A stretch of 23,179 nucleotides of DNA from CAZFGK01 sp964518635 (GTDB lineage Bacteria; Zixibacteria; MSB-5A5; GN15; FEB-12), in the NCBI GenBank assembly GCA_964518635.1, contig CAZFGK010000031.1, positions 1-23,179 on the forward strand, written 5' to 3'. Positions 15,992 through 23,134 of the stretch are shown piece by piece. The position numbers and the translations under genes were made by a program. The stretch's first letter is position 1. Each line of letters starts with the position of its first letter. The notes below the pieces were generated by a model. It made no database searches and was not told the DNA's origin. It saw only the letters and a program-made list of their open reading frames with translations.

Positions 15992-17095
15992 CTACGCGTA
16001 GATCAATCCCTCCAGCTCATGCGCGACTCTCCTGCCAAATCCCGGACCACCGAGACTGTTGACAATCTGTGCAAGATCGGTTTCGACCTGCGCCAGTTGC
16101 GCCGGATGACTTAGCCAGTTGAGTGCCTGCTCAGCAAGCAGCTCCGGCGTTGCACGTTCCTGGATATATTCTGGAAAAACCGTTTTCTCAGCAATCAAAT
16201 TTGGCAGCGCAATGTGCTTGACCACCACCAGACGCTTCGCCAGCTGATAATTGAACCAACCGGTTCGAAACATTACCACCGTCGGACGGCCAAGCAACGC
16301 ACATTCCAAGACGACAGTACCGGATGCAGCCAGGACCAGCGAAGACTCGACAATCAGTGACCGTGTTTCATCATAGCGAATCTGAACATCAATCCCCGCT
16401 TCACGCACCATCCCCTCGTAATCGGCGACACCGGTCAATGCACCGACAACGAATTGACACTCACGCTTCACTCTGATTCTCTTCGCGGCCTGAAGTAAAA
16501 TGGGTAGATGCCTCGCGATCTCCCCCGGACGAGAACCGGGGAGCAAAAGAACCGAACCACTCGTGCGTCGTGGGGTCATTACCTGCGTTTGACTCATCTC
16601 ATCAAGCAGATAATGCTTCACAAAAGTCACGGGCAAATGATGCCCGCGATAGAATTTCTCTTCAAAAGGGAGCATGACCAGAAGACGGCTGCAATGGCGC
16701 AGATGTTTCACACGCCATCCCCCCCATGCCCACAACTGCGGCGGAATAAGATAGATTTTCGGGATTTGCAGATCAGCAATTCGTTTGAGTAATCGAATAT
16801 TGAATCCGGGATAATCGACGAAGAGAATAGCTTTCGGTTTGCGCGCACGAATCTCCTGCTCACATTGATCAAGCAGTTTTTGGAAGTAGCGATACTTTGC
16901 GATCACTTCAGCAAAACCAAGCACGGCGAGAGTCGACAGATTCGCAAACTGCTCCTGACCGAGAGATACCAGATTATGCCCGCCAAGTCCAAAAAGTGTC
17001 AGATCAGGATGAGAGAGTTTCAATTGAGCGAGCGCGAGCGAAGCTGCCCGATCGCCGGACAGATCACCTGCCAAAACACAGATCGAATTTCTCAC
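15992..17095 (-). CDS. lpxB: Lipid-A-disaccharide synthase
   Basis: LpxB joins UDP-2,3-diacylglucosamine with lipid X to make the beta-1,6 disaccharide, at the membrane surface. The 367 residues match the family. The N-terminal loop reads GDLSGD (10-15), where most LpxB proteins have G-E-x-SGD. YPGFNIRLLK, PPQLWAWGGWR, PGSRPGEI and the ASGTVVLECAL acceptor/donor block all follow. The start is GTG, overlapping the preceding oxidoreductase stop as GTGA. The Asp in place of the usual Glu in the first motif is conservative but worth noting. Confidence 0.95.
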   Translation of the reverse strand: MRNSICVLAGDLSGDRAASLALAQLKLSHPDLTLFGLGGHNLVSLGQEQFANLSTLAVLGFAEVIAKYRYFQKLLDQCEQEIRARKPKAILFVDYPGFNIRLLKRIADLQIPKIYLIPPQLWAWGGWRVKHLRHCSRLLVMLPFEEKFYRGHHLPVTFVKHYLLDEMSQTQVMTPRRTSGSVLLLPGSRPGEIARHLPILLQAAKRIRVKRECQFVVGALTGVADYEGMVREAGIDVQIRYDETRSLIVESSLVLAASGTVVLECALLGRPTVVMFRTGWFNYQLAKRLVVVKHIALPNLIAEKTVFPEYIQERATPELLAEQALNWLSHPAQLAQVETDLAQIVNSLGGPGFGRRVAHELEGLIYA

Positions 17096-18111
17096 GAAGC
17101 GGCAGTCAGATCGGTCATCGATTCAGAGCCGATCACCCGTTTTGCAGCCGCGCGTCCGATACGCTCAACTTCAAGAGCGACCTCAAGCGCGCGCGAGCCA
17201 TCGGCAAGTGGAATTGGATTCGGAATCTCCCCTTGCACCACACGGAGAAAAGTCGTCAGTTCAGTACCAAGCATATCCCCACCACTGTCGCCGATCTTGG
17301 TGTACAGAATCTCTCGTCCCGATTTCCCCATCGGAATACGAAATCCCTCTTCCTGTGACCCTTCCGGAATGAGCCGATAGATATCTGCCTCCCGCTTTGC
17401 CAGATCAAGGGCGACATATCCCTCGGGCTGGAACAGTCGCATTTTACGCATCGCAACGAGAGAGATTCGCGATGAAGTCAAATTCGCAACTGAGCCATTC
17501 GCGAATGTCAGACGTGCATTGCAAATATCCGGCGTTGAAGAAATCACGCCGACTGCAGCTGATTGAATATCAGCAATTGGATGCTTGATCAGAGTAAGCA
17601 CCAGATCGATATCATGAATCATCAGATCGAGAATAACGGCGACATCAGTCCCACGCGGATCAAATGAGGCGAGCCGGTGGGCCTCCACAAAGCTTGGCTG
17701 AATCGGAAACTGATCGAGGGCACGCACTGCAGGATTAAATCGCTCAATCTGACCAACCATGATGACAACTTTACTTTTCGATGCCCGCTTCTCCAGCTCT
17801 CTGGCCTGATCCATCGTGGCCGTCACTGGTTTTTCGATCAGGCAATGTTTCCCACGCTCGAGACAGGCAACGGCGAGATCAAAATGAGCAGAAGTGGTCG
17901 CTGCAATGGAGACCGCATCGACCGCATCCAGTAATTTCTCTACAGAATCAAATGCTTTGCAGTTGAGCTGACTTGCGTGAGTCTCTGCGCGGGCATGATC
18001 CTGATCAAAGATTCCGATCAGTTCTGATTGTTCGATTTGAGATAACCAGCGGGCATGATGTTTCCCAAGGGCACCAACCCCGATCACGCCGGTTCGTATT
18101 CGAGCAGGCAT
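17092..18111 (-). CDS. Gfo/Idh/MocA family oxidoreductase in lipid A operon
   Basis: This NAD(P)-dependent sugar oxidoreductase has 339 residues. The Rossmann motif GVGALG is at 11-16, the family EKP at 93-95, and the catalytic-region DLMIHDIDL at 162-170 (His166, Asp167). The best-known family member in lipid A metabolism is GnnA, which oxidises UDP-GlcNAc at C3 before GnnB transaminates it, giving amide-linked acyl chains. No gnnB-like gene is in the window, so that role is unproven. It lies between lpxA and lpxB, 3 bp after the lpxA stop and overlapping the lpxB start. An AAAGG directly abuts the ATG, while a GGGAAG 8 nt upstream is better spaced. Confidence 0.85.
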   Translation of the reverse strand: MPARIRTGVIGVGALGKHHARWLSQIEQSELIGIFDQDHARAETHASQLNCKAFDSVEKLLDAVDAVSIAATTSAHFDLAVACLERGKHCLIEKPVTATMDQARELEKRASKSKVVIMVGQIERFNPAVRALDQFPIQPSFVEAHRLASFDPRGTDVAVILDLMIHDIDLVLTLIKHPIADIQSAAVGVISSTPDICNARLTFANGSVANLTSSRISLVAMRKMRLFQPEGYVALDLAKREADIYRLIPEGSQEEGFRIPMGKSGREILYTKIGDSGGDMLGTELTTFLRVVQGEIPNPIPLADGSRALEVALEVERIGRAAAKRVIGSESMTDLTAAS

Positions 18112-18114
18112 CCT

Positions 18115-18909
18115 TTAGGCTTCCCGCACGTGACGAGATTTCACCAATCCTCGCTTGCTCCGCCGCACGAAAGCAAGAACCATTTCGACTTCAGAAAGAA
18201 TTGCGACCTCCTGCTGAAGTCGCCCGATTGCCTGCGAAGTATTCAACCCAGAGAAAAAGAGAATCTTGTACGTCTTTTCAAGGGTGCGAATTGTCTCCGG
18301 AGAGAATCCACGTCGCCTGAGCCCGATTGAGTTAATACCGACAATTCGCAGCGGATAACCGGCAGCAAGCGCAAACGGACAGACATCCTGATGCACCCGA
18401 AATCCGCCACCTATCATTGAGTGCGCACCAATTTTGACAAACTGATGCACCGGCAAAATACCGCCTAAAATAGCGAAGTCATCGACCTCAACATGCCCCG
18501 CCAGATTCGCCGAGTTCGCCATAATCACATTGTTACCAACCTGACAATCATGCGCGACATGAGTGTAGGCCATCAGAAAACAGCGCGCTCCGACTTTTGT
18601 ATGCCCATGCGCTTTAGTCCCACGATTGATAGTCACAAATTCACGCAGAATCGTATCTTCACCGACTTCTGCGGTGGTCGGTTCATTATTGTATTTGAGA
18701 TCCTGCGGCCCTGTTCCGATCACCGCGTGTGGCGAGATTTTCACTCGCTGACCTATGATCGCACCGGGGCCAAGCACCACATGAGAGGAAATCTGCGCAC
18801 CGTCTTTGATCACAGCACCCGCTTCCACCACTGCGTACGGACCTATCGAAATATTGTCGCCGAGTTCCGCTTTTGGCGAAACTATTGCCGAGCTATGAAT
18901 ATCGTTCAT
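18115..18909 (-). CDS. lpxA: UDP-N-acetylglucosamine acyltransferase
   Basis: LpxA adds a 3-hydroxyacyl chain from acyl-ACP to UDP-GlcNAc, the first step of lipid A synthesis. The 264-residue protein begins with left-handed beta-helix hexapeptide repeats (about 10-180) and ends with the C-terminal helical part. The catalytic His is H120 in YTHVAHDC. LAGHVEVDDFAILGG and the GLRRRGFS segment are classic, the latter closely resembling Bacteroidota-type enzymes. The ATG at 18909 overlaps the lpxC-fabZ stop (ATGA) and gives the usual length. An ATG six codons upstream is possible but less likely. Confidence 0.95.
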   Translation of the reverse strand: MNDIHSSAIVSPKAELGDNISIGPYAVVEAGAVIKDGAQISSHVVLGPGAIIGQRVKISPHAVIGTGPQDLKYNNEPTTAEVGEDTILREFVTINRGTKAHGHTKVGARCFLMAYTHVAHDCQVGNNVIMANSANLAGHVEVDDFAILGGILPVHQFVKIGAHSMIGGGFRVHQDVCPFALAAGYPLRIVGINSIGLRRRGFSPETIRTLEKTYKILFFSGLNTSQAIGRLQQEVAILSEVEMVLAFVRRSKRGLVKSRHVREA

Positions 18910-20297
18910 CTGTCTATCACCATACACATCATCTCTGCGCTCGCTACTTCATTTTCGTCTACTATCGCAATGCCCGACATTTTGCAGGTGTTGCGACGGA
19001 AGACATGCATCTTGAGTTCAAATCGAACCTGATCCCCCGGTCGGACCGGACGGCGAAATTTCACATTATCCATCGACATCAGATAGACCAGTTTTGTTTC
19101 CGGATGGGGTATGCTATGAAGCAAAAGCACTCCACCGGTCTGCGCCATTGCTTCGAGCAATAACACACCCGGCATCACCGGATGTCCGGGGAAATGCCCC
19201 TGAAAGAATGCTTCGTTGAATGTCACGTTCTTGATTCCAACCACCGATTCATCCGGCACCAGATCAATCACCTTATCGATGAGAAGAAAGGGATACCGAT
19301 GCGGGAGCATTTTGATAATGGCGTTGATGTCAAAAACCAAGCCGGGCTGAGTTACATTATACTGTTTGGCCATACGTTTCTTTTTATACAGTGCGCGCAT
19401 CTTTCTGGCAAGGGCGACATTTGCTTTATGTCCACTGCGCGCCGCAAGGACATGCCCTTTGACTGGTGCGCCGATCAACATCAGATCACCGAGAAGATCA
19501 AGGCACTTGTGACGAGCCGGTTCATTCACGAAACGAAGCGGGATATCATTCACGATCCCCGATTTACCGACAAAGGCATCCCCATTCAGATTCAGTGCAT
19601 GTCTGATACGATCAATCTCGATCTGTGTGCCGCCACCGTCATAGATCACAATCGCATTGTCGAGCCCGCCACCACGAATCAGCCCCTGCGATTTGAGAGC
19701 TTCGACTTCACTCAAAAAACAGAACGTCCGCGCCGGAGCAAACTCCTCAACAAATTCCTTCTCCAGATCGACCAGCGAAGTGTACTGGGTGCCGAGCGCA
19801 GGAGATTTGAAATCGATCATGAAAGTAATGCGAAAATCATCCGACGGCGCCACGATCAAGTCAACACCACGATCCGATTCCTGATAGGCCATCGGCGTAT
19901 CGATTTCTAGGTATATCTTCTGCGCTTCTTGATCGACAATTCCTGCTTCAAGAATCTTGTCTACATACGGCTTCGCGGAACCATCCATGATCGGTGGTTC
20001 GCTGGCATCAAGTTCGACCAGCATATTGTCGAGCTGTAGACCAGCAAATGCAGCAAGGACATGCTCGACGGTATGCACTCGCGCTTCCCCCTGCTGCAGC
20101 GTTGTCCCTCGAAGAGTTTCGACTACATGATCGACATCCGCAGCAACTGCCGGTGATCCCGGAAGGTCGGTACGGACAAATTGCACTCCTGCATCCGGCG
20201 GTGCCGGACGAAAGGTCATCGTGCACGGATTGCCGGTATGCAGTCCGATGCCAGTCAGAGAGATGTCGCGCGCAATGGTTCGTTGTTGTGTATACAT
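18906..20297 (-). CDS. lpxC-fabZ: Bifunctional LpxC deacetylase / FabZ dehydratase
   Basis: One 463-residue chain joins two enzymes. Residues 1 to about 305 are LpxC, the zinc deacetylase committing UDP-3-O-acyl-GlcNAc to lipid A. Zinc ligands are visible as H79 (HTVEH), H263 and D267 (HKCLDLLGD), and the catalytic His is H290 (SGHK). Residues about 320-463 are FabZ, the 3-hydroxyacyl-ACP dehydratase, with LPHRYPFLLID, H368 in GHFPGHP and E382 in LLLEAMAQ. Such fusions are known in Bacteroidota and relatives. The ATG at 20297 is used because it matches the start of other LpxC proteins; the frame stays open 24 codons further upstream, across the promoter. It is first gene of the lipid A operon. 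Confidence 0.96.
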   Translation of the reverse strand: MYTQQRTIARDISLTGIGLHTGNPCTMTFRPAPPDAGVQFVRTDLPGSPAVAADVDHVVETLRGTTLQQGEARVHTVEHVLAAFAGLQLDNMLVELDASEPPIMDGSAKPYVDKILEAGIVDQEAQKIYLEIDTPMAYQESDRGVDLIVAPSDDFRITFMIDFKSPALGTQYTSLVDLEKEFVEEFAPARTFCFLSEVEALKSQGLIRGGGLDNAIVIYDGGGTQIEIDRIRHALNLNGDAFVGKSGIVNDIPLRFVNEPARHKCLDLLGDLMLIGAPVKGHVLAARSGHKANVALARKMRALYKKKRMAKQYNVTQPGLVFDINAIIKMLPHRYPFLLIDKVIDLVPDESVVGIKNVTFNEAFFQGHFPGHPVMPGVLLLEAMAQTGGVLLLHSIPHPETKLVYLMSMDNVKFRRPVRPGDQVRFELKMHVFRRNTCKMSGIAIVDENEVASAEMMCMVIDR

Positions 20298-20322
20298 TAT
20301 TGGGAGTCCATAGCAGGACGGG

Positions 20323-20351
20323 AGTATATGCCCAAACTCAACGCCCTTCAA
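20323..20351 (-). promoter_or_regulatory. Candidate sigma70-type promoter of the lipid A operon
   Basis: On the minus strand a -35 TTGAAG (20346-20351) is separated by exactly 17 bp from a -10 TATACT (20323-20328). Transcription would start near 20316, giving a leader of about 18 nt before the lpxC ATG. It sits in the 138-bp gap behind the ribbon-helix-helix gene, so the operon can be read apart from the two regulator genes. Confidence 0.5.
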
Positions 20352-20435
20352 GTAGAATGCCCCCGCCACAACCGCTGCGTGGGAGAATTATTCCCATCGC
20401 CAGCGGATTGTGCATAACTCAGAGTTTGACAATTA

Positions 20436-20747
20436 TCAGACCTCTTTCAGCGATTTCACCTGCCGAAGGCGACGAAAGAGCTGCACATACTCTTTCACCA
20501 TAATCTCCTCCGCCTCAGATAGCCCCTCCATCATCGGAATCCCGATTCGCAGCACTGCCCGCACCATATCAGCGACCGTGCGGTCATACTTTTCGGCAAG
20601 CTGCTGCAACCGCTCTTTCAGCTCATATGAGATGAAAATATTCACGCAGTGTTCGCCACGCAGTTTTCGATTCAGCTTGAGTGGCGAGGATTCAGTCTCA
20701 TTCTGTTCGGTGGTATGATCGATGTTCGTCTGTTCATCCTGTTTCAT
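20436..20747 (-). CDS. Ribbon-helix-helix type DNA-binding protein
   Basis: This small cytoplasmic protein has 103 residues. After a charged, disordered N-terminus (1-32), residues 33-75 read as a ribbon-helix-helix fold: a beta strand (CVNIFIS), helix 1 (YELKERLQQLAEKYD), then TVADMVRAVLRIGI as helix 2. Such proteins bind DNA as dimers through the strands and are usually repressors or antitoxins. A charged C-terminal helix follows. No toxin gene is next to it. It lies 26 bp behind the sigma-like gene, so the two are probably co-transcribed, and 138 bp in front of lpxC. AAGGA about 11 nt upstream supports the ATG. The target is unknown. Confidence 0.65.
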   Translation of the reverse strand: MKQDEQTNIDHTTEQNETESSPLKLNRKLRGEHCVNIFISYELKERLQQLAEKYDRTVADMVRAVLRIGIPMMEGLSEAEEIMVKEYVQLFRRLRQVKSLKEV

Positions 20748-20773
20748 CTACTCTTGTCCTTTCAATGTGAGAG

Positions 20774-21418
20774 TTAGTGATAGCGTTGATGCCCGATCAG
20801 AACCTGTGGAGTAGTAATGATGATCCCCATTTCAGCGCGCAGCTTTCTAATCAGCGGTCGCCAGGTCGAACCAGATGGCCGATTCGAAATCATCACATCG
20901 ATTGCAGCCCGGTGTGATGACCGACAGATTGGGCAGGTGAGAGCTTCTTGGGTCAGTTCTTCCTGATTCCCCTTTGCAGCGATCTCATCTCCGAATTCTT
21001 GTGCAACTAATGGCGCGAGATGTTTCCTCAGTTTTCGCAGAGCCCGCTGATACTGAGTAGAAAGTCGATGCAATCTTCTTCCGGTCAGCTCCGCCAATTC
21101 GGTCATCGACTGCCCCGCCAACAGATACCGCTCAACCAGCTCTCGTTCCTCCTCGCCGAGTTTCTGCAGTGCATCACGAACTGCGTTTTCAATTCGAATC
21201 CCTCTCGGTGTTTGCCTTACCGATCCGGGAAGCACTCCAAGCAACGTCTCAGGGACTTCATCGAGTGAAATGAGATGAGAATCGTTCCCATCTTCTGTTT
21301 CCTCCGGTCTGTCCTGACCCACGTTCTCTTTCAGCTCCGGTATCTCTTCCGTTGCCGTTGTTGGCCATCTCCCCAGCGCCTCGATCCAGTCGATACTGAA
21401 CATCCTCCGATTCGCCAT
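20774..21418 (-). CDS. Sigma region 4-like HTH protein with C-terminal zinc-HTH-like module
   Basis: The protein has 214 residues. Residues 77-134 resemble sigma-70 region 4 or a LuxR-like HTH: a helix with LGEEERELVERYLLAGQS, then MTELAELTG and a long basic recognition helix. No region 2 is present, so it is not a complete sigma factor. At the C-terminus CPICRSSHR (Cys162, Cys165, His169) and GHQRYH (His210, His214) frame a helical segment. This resembles small zinc-HTH proteins of the pattern CxxC...RxxID...HxxxH. The ATG at 21418 has a TGGAGG 6 nt upstream and is much better than an upstream frame start. It is first gene of an operon with the ribbon-helix-helix gene. Confidence 0.6.
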   Translation of the reverse strand: MANRRMFSIDWIEALGRWPTTATEEIPELKENVGQDRPEETEDGNDSHLISLDEVPETLLGVLPGSVRQTPRGIRIENAVRDALQKLGEEERELVERYLLAGQSMTELAELTGRRLHRLSTQYQRALRKLRKHLAPLVAQEFGDEIAAKGNQEELTQEALTCPICRSSHRAAIDVMISNRPSGSTWRPLIRKLRAEMGIIITTPQVLIGHQRYH

Positions 21419-21723
21419 CTTGATCCTCCATTTCCGTCTTGTTGCACCCATCCCTCGCAGTTTGTTGCATTGGGAAGTGCCCCGTTTTCTGGGCGCGTAG
21501 CAGTCAAGAAGGAGGAAATCGATACTCTGTCGATTACGTGATCATCACCTGCACACCCCCATTCACAGGTGTGATTGTCGCACCGATGTCACAGCTGCGC
21601 ATAACAAGGAGTTACAGGGATTTTTGACCGTTGAGAGAAAGACTCGACTGTTCTCACTCAAGGAGGTAACATTCGGGTCGCAATCGGCGTATGATTTGCA
21701 GTGGGAAGAAAGGACGTGACCAG
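21419..21723. other. Divergent intergenic region with inverted repeats
   Basis: This 305-bp gap separates the sigma-like gene (minus) from the small membrane protein gene (plus). It has a perfect inverted repeat AATCGA-7 nt-TCGATT at 21517-21535 and an imperfect one, ATCACCTG with CAGGTGTGAT, at 21544-21575. Three SD-like runs on the plus strand (21509-21516, 21606-21611, 21660-21667) have no ordinary start codon behind them. A TATGAT at 21689-21694 could be a -10 box for the plus genes, but its -35 is poor. I see no convincing gene or clear sigma70 promoter for the minus direction. Confidence 0.45.
21425..21430 (-). promoter_or_regulatory. Strong ribosome binding site of the sigma-like gene
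   Basis: On the minus strand TGGAGG lies 6 nt before the ATG at 21418. It fixes this start over the in-frame codon 33 bp upstream. Confidence 0.7.
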
Positions 21724-21939
21724 ATGAGTTCAGAACAGACGACCGGTGCAGTTCCGGTCAGGGCCGAACACCGAAAGCACCCCCTGATTTCGGGGATTGT
21801 CTTTTTGGGGATTGGCCTCTTCTTATTGGCGGTGAACTACGGCTATCTGCCGAGTGTTGACGAATCGTGGCCAGTGATCATTATTCTGATCGGCGTGGCG
21901 ATTCTGATTTCGACTCTCACCAGACGACGTCGTTCGTAA
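21724..21939 (+). CDS. Small two-TM protein, LiaI/LiaF-like membrane region
   Basis: This protein of 71 residues has a polar N-terminus of about 20 residues. Two hydrophobic helices (about 22-38 and 50-64) are separated by a short turn containing NYGYLPS and ESWPV, and the tail is Arg-rich (TRRRRS). The G-x-hydrophobic helix, short loop with W-P and second helix match the LiaI/LiaF-like transmembrane region (DUF5668-type) seen in small envelope-stress-associated membrane proteins. That match is by eye. The positive tail predicts a cytoplasmic C-terminus. The start at 21724 has AAGGA 9-10 nt upstream. It probably shares a transcript with the CPBP protease gene 56 bp downstream. Confidence 0.65.
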   Translation: MSSEQTTGAVPVRAEHRKHPLISGIVFLGIGLFLLAVNYGYLPSVDESWPVIIILIGVAILISTLTRRRRS

Positions 21940-21995
21940 CCGTCACATCCGGTCGATCACCCCGCGCTTTCGCAGCGCAACGATTGAAGGAACGA

Positions 21996-22787
21996 ATGGA
22001 ACAGAGTACACCGGATTCGATGCCCGAAAATCTTCTGACTCGTGTTCCAGTCTATCCGTCGGTTGATCCCGGATCCTCATTCGAACGATTCCTTTTTGAT
22101 TTCCGAAACGAATCATTCCAGTGGTCGATCGCGACCACTGTTTCTCTTTTTGTGCTGATGGTCGCCTATCCCGGTATGTCATTGTTGGGGATGGAAGATG
22201 ACCCACTTCAGATGCTCAAAGATGGCGGCCAGCCACTTCTTATCCTCACCCTCGTCGCAACGATCATTTTCCAGTGGGGATTCTTCGTGATGAATCTTGT
22301 GTCATCACATTTCGAACGAACTGGACTCGCCGGACTCGGTTTCACAAAATTTCGCTGGCTGCATCTGTTGCAGGGGGTCGCATTTCTGCTGACTGCGAAT
22401 CTCATTCTTCAGGGAGTCGTTTTACTTTTTGCTCAATTTGGAATGAATATGCCCGGTGAACTTGGGCTTCTGATTCCCGATGGTCCGTATGGAAAAGTCC
22501 TCTGGTTTGCGGTCGCGATTACTGCAGGAGTCTGTGAAGAGACCGCCTTTCGCGGCTATCTCATGACACGCCTTCGCCTGCTTGGCAAAACCGGATGGAT
22601 TCTCCCGACGGTCGTATCTGCATTAGTCTTCGGTGCCTGTCATGCGTATCAAGGATGGACGGGCTTCTGGGTAATCTCCCTCTATGGTGCAATGTTCTCG
22701 CTCTTGTTCATCTACACTCGCTCAATCTGGCCGTGCATTGTCGCCCATGTCCTCCAGGACGCCGGACATTTGTTCTTCCCGGGCTGA
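21996..22787 (+). CDS. CPBP family intramembrane metalloprotease
   Basis: This polytopic membrane protein has 263 residues. Hydrophobic segments lie at about 43-65, 80-100, 122-147, 168-182, 202-216 and 222-242. The CPBP (Abi/CAAX-protease-like) motifs are all present: EETAFRG with Glu181, Glu182 and Arg186; a second motif FGACHAYQG with His216; and a third HVLQDAG with His251 and Asp255. Glutamate-type intramembrane proteases of this family cut prenylated or other membrane substrates; bacterial substrates are mostly unknown. AAGGA 4 nt before the ATG at 21996 decides the start, although the frame is open for 43 more codons upstream. A strong hairpin (22822-22840) follows the stop. Confidence 0.85.
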   Translation: MEQSTPDSMPENLLTRVPVYPSVDPGSSFERFLFDFRNESFQWSIATTVSLFVLMVAYPGMSLLGMEDDPLQMLKDGGQPLLILTLVATIIFQWGFFVMNLVSSHFERTGLAGLGFTKFRWLHLLQGVAFLLTANLILQGVVLLFAQFGMNMPGELGLLIPDGPYGKVLWFAVAITAGVCEETAFRGYLMTRLRLLGKTGWILPTVVSALVFGACHAYQGWTGFWVISLYGAMFSLLFIYTRSIWPCIVAHVLQDAGHLFFPG

Positions 22788-22817
22788 GATAAACCCCGCA
22801 CCGATTGTCTTCTCTTT

Positions 22818-22844
22818 GTGGCCCGGGCTTGCTGCCCGGGTTCC
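22818..22844 (+). repeat. REP-like palindromic unit 6
   Basis: The flanks GTGG and TTCC enclose a perfect 7-bp stem CCCGGGC/GCCCGGG with a TTGCT loop. It begins 30 bp after the CPBP protease stop and could also slow transcription, although no T-tract follows. Confidence 0.6.
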
Positions 22845-22863
22845 CGTGTCATCATTTCCAAAA

Positions 22864-22892
22864 GGTGGCCCTGATCACCAGATCAGGGTTCC
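22864..22892 (+). repeat. REP-like palindromic unit 7
   Basis: This 29-bp unit has flanks GGTGG and TTCC around a perfect 8-bp stem CCCTGATC/GATCAGGG with an ACCA loop. It is 28/29 identical to unit 4 at 406-434. Confidence 0.7.
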
Positions 22893-22969
22893 CGCATCCG
22901 TGCGCGGCAACCGTGGGCGGCAGAACTCCCGGCCTGCCCCTTCTTCAATCAATTCGATCTTCTCTCACC

Positions 22970-22988
22970 CTGAGCTTGTCGAAGGGTC
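22970..22988 (-). repeat. Dispersed 19-bp motif, copy 2 (inverted)
   Basis: This is the exact reverse complement of the motif at 531-549. It lies in the second non-coding repeat cluster. Confidence 0.6.
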
Positions 22989-23108
22989 TTCTTCTCATCT
23001 GAACAGAGATGGCAGCTCCTAAGAAGGAGTCTGCCCTACGGAAAAGACAAAGACGGCGGCTTGGAAGCCAAGACCGCCGTACAAGATGAGCGTGCCCGGC
23101 AGACAACC

Positions 23109-23134
23109 GGTGGCCCTGATCACCAGGGTCTGTT
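23109..23134 (+). repeat. REP-like palindromic unit 8 (short form)
   Basis: The left flank and arm (GGTGG, CCCTGATCACCAG) are identical to unit 7, but the right arm is shortened. The stem is therefore CCCTG/CAGGG and the right flank TCTG. It looks like an internally deleted copy. Confidence 0.5.

Noticed and set aside
19182..19910. Open frame of 242 codons on the plus strand opposite lpxC-fabZ
   Set aside because: It lies wholly antisense to a confidently identified gene, has no recognisable domain, and reflects codon bias of the real gene.
22822..22840. Hairpin after the CPBP protease gene as an intrinsic terminator
   Set aside because: The stem is strong, but TTCCCGTG follows rather than a T-tract, and it matches the REP-like family.
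22818..23134. Repeat cluster considered as a CRISPR array
   Set aside because: Units vary in sequence, length and spacing, are internally palindromic, and there are no uniform spacers or cas genes.
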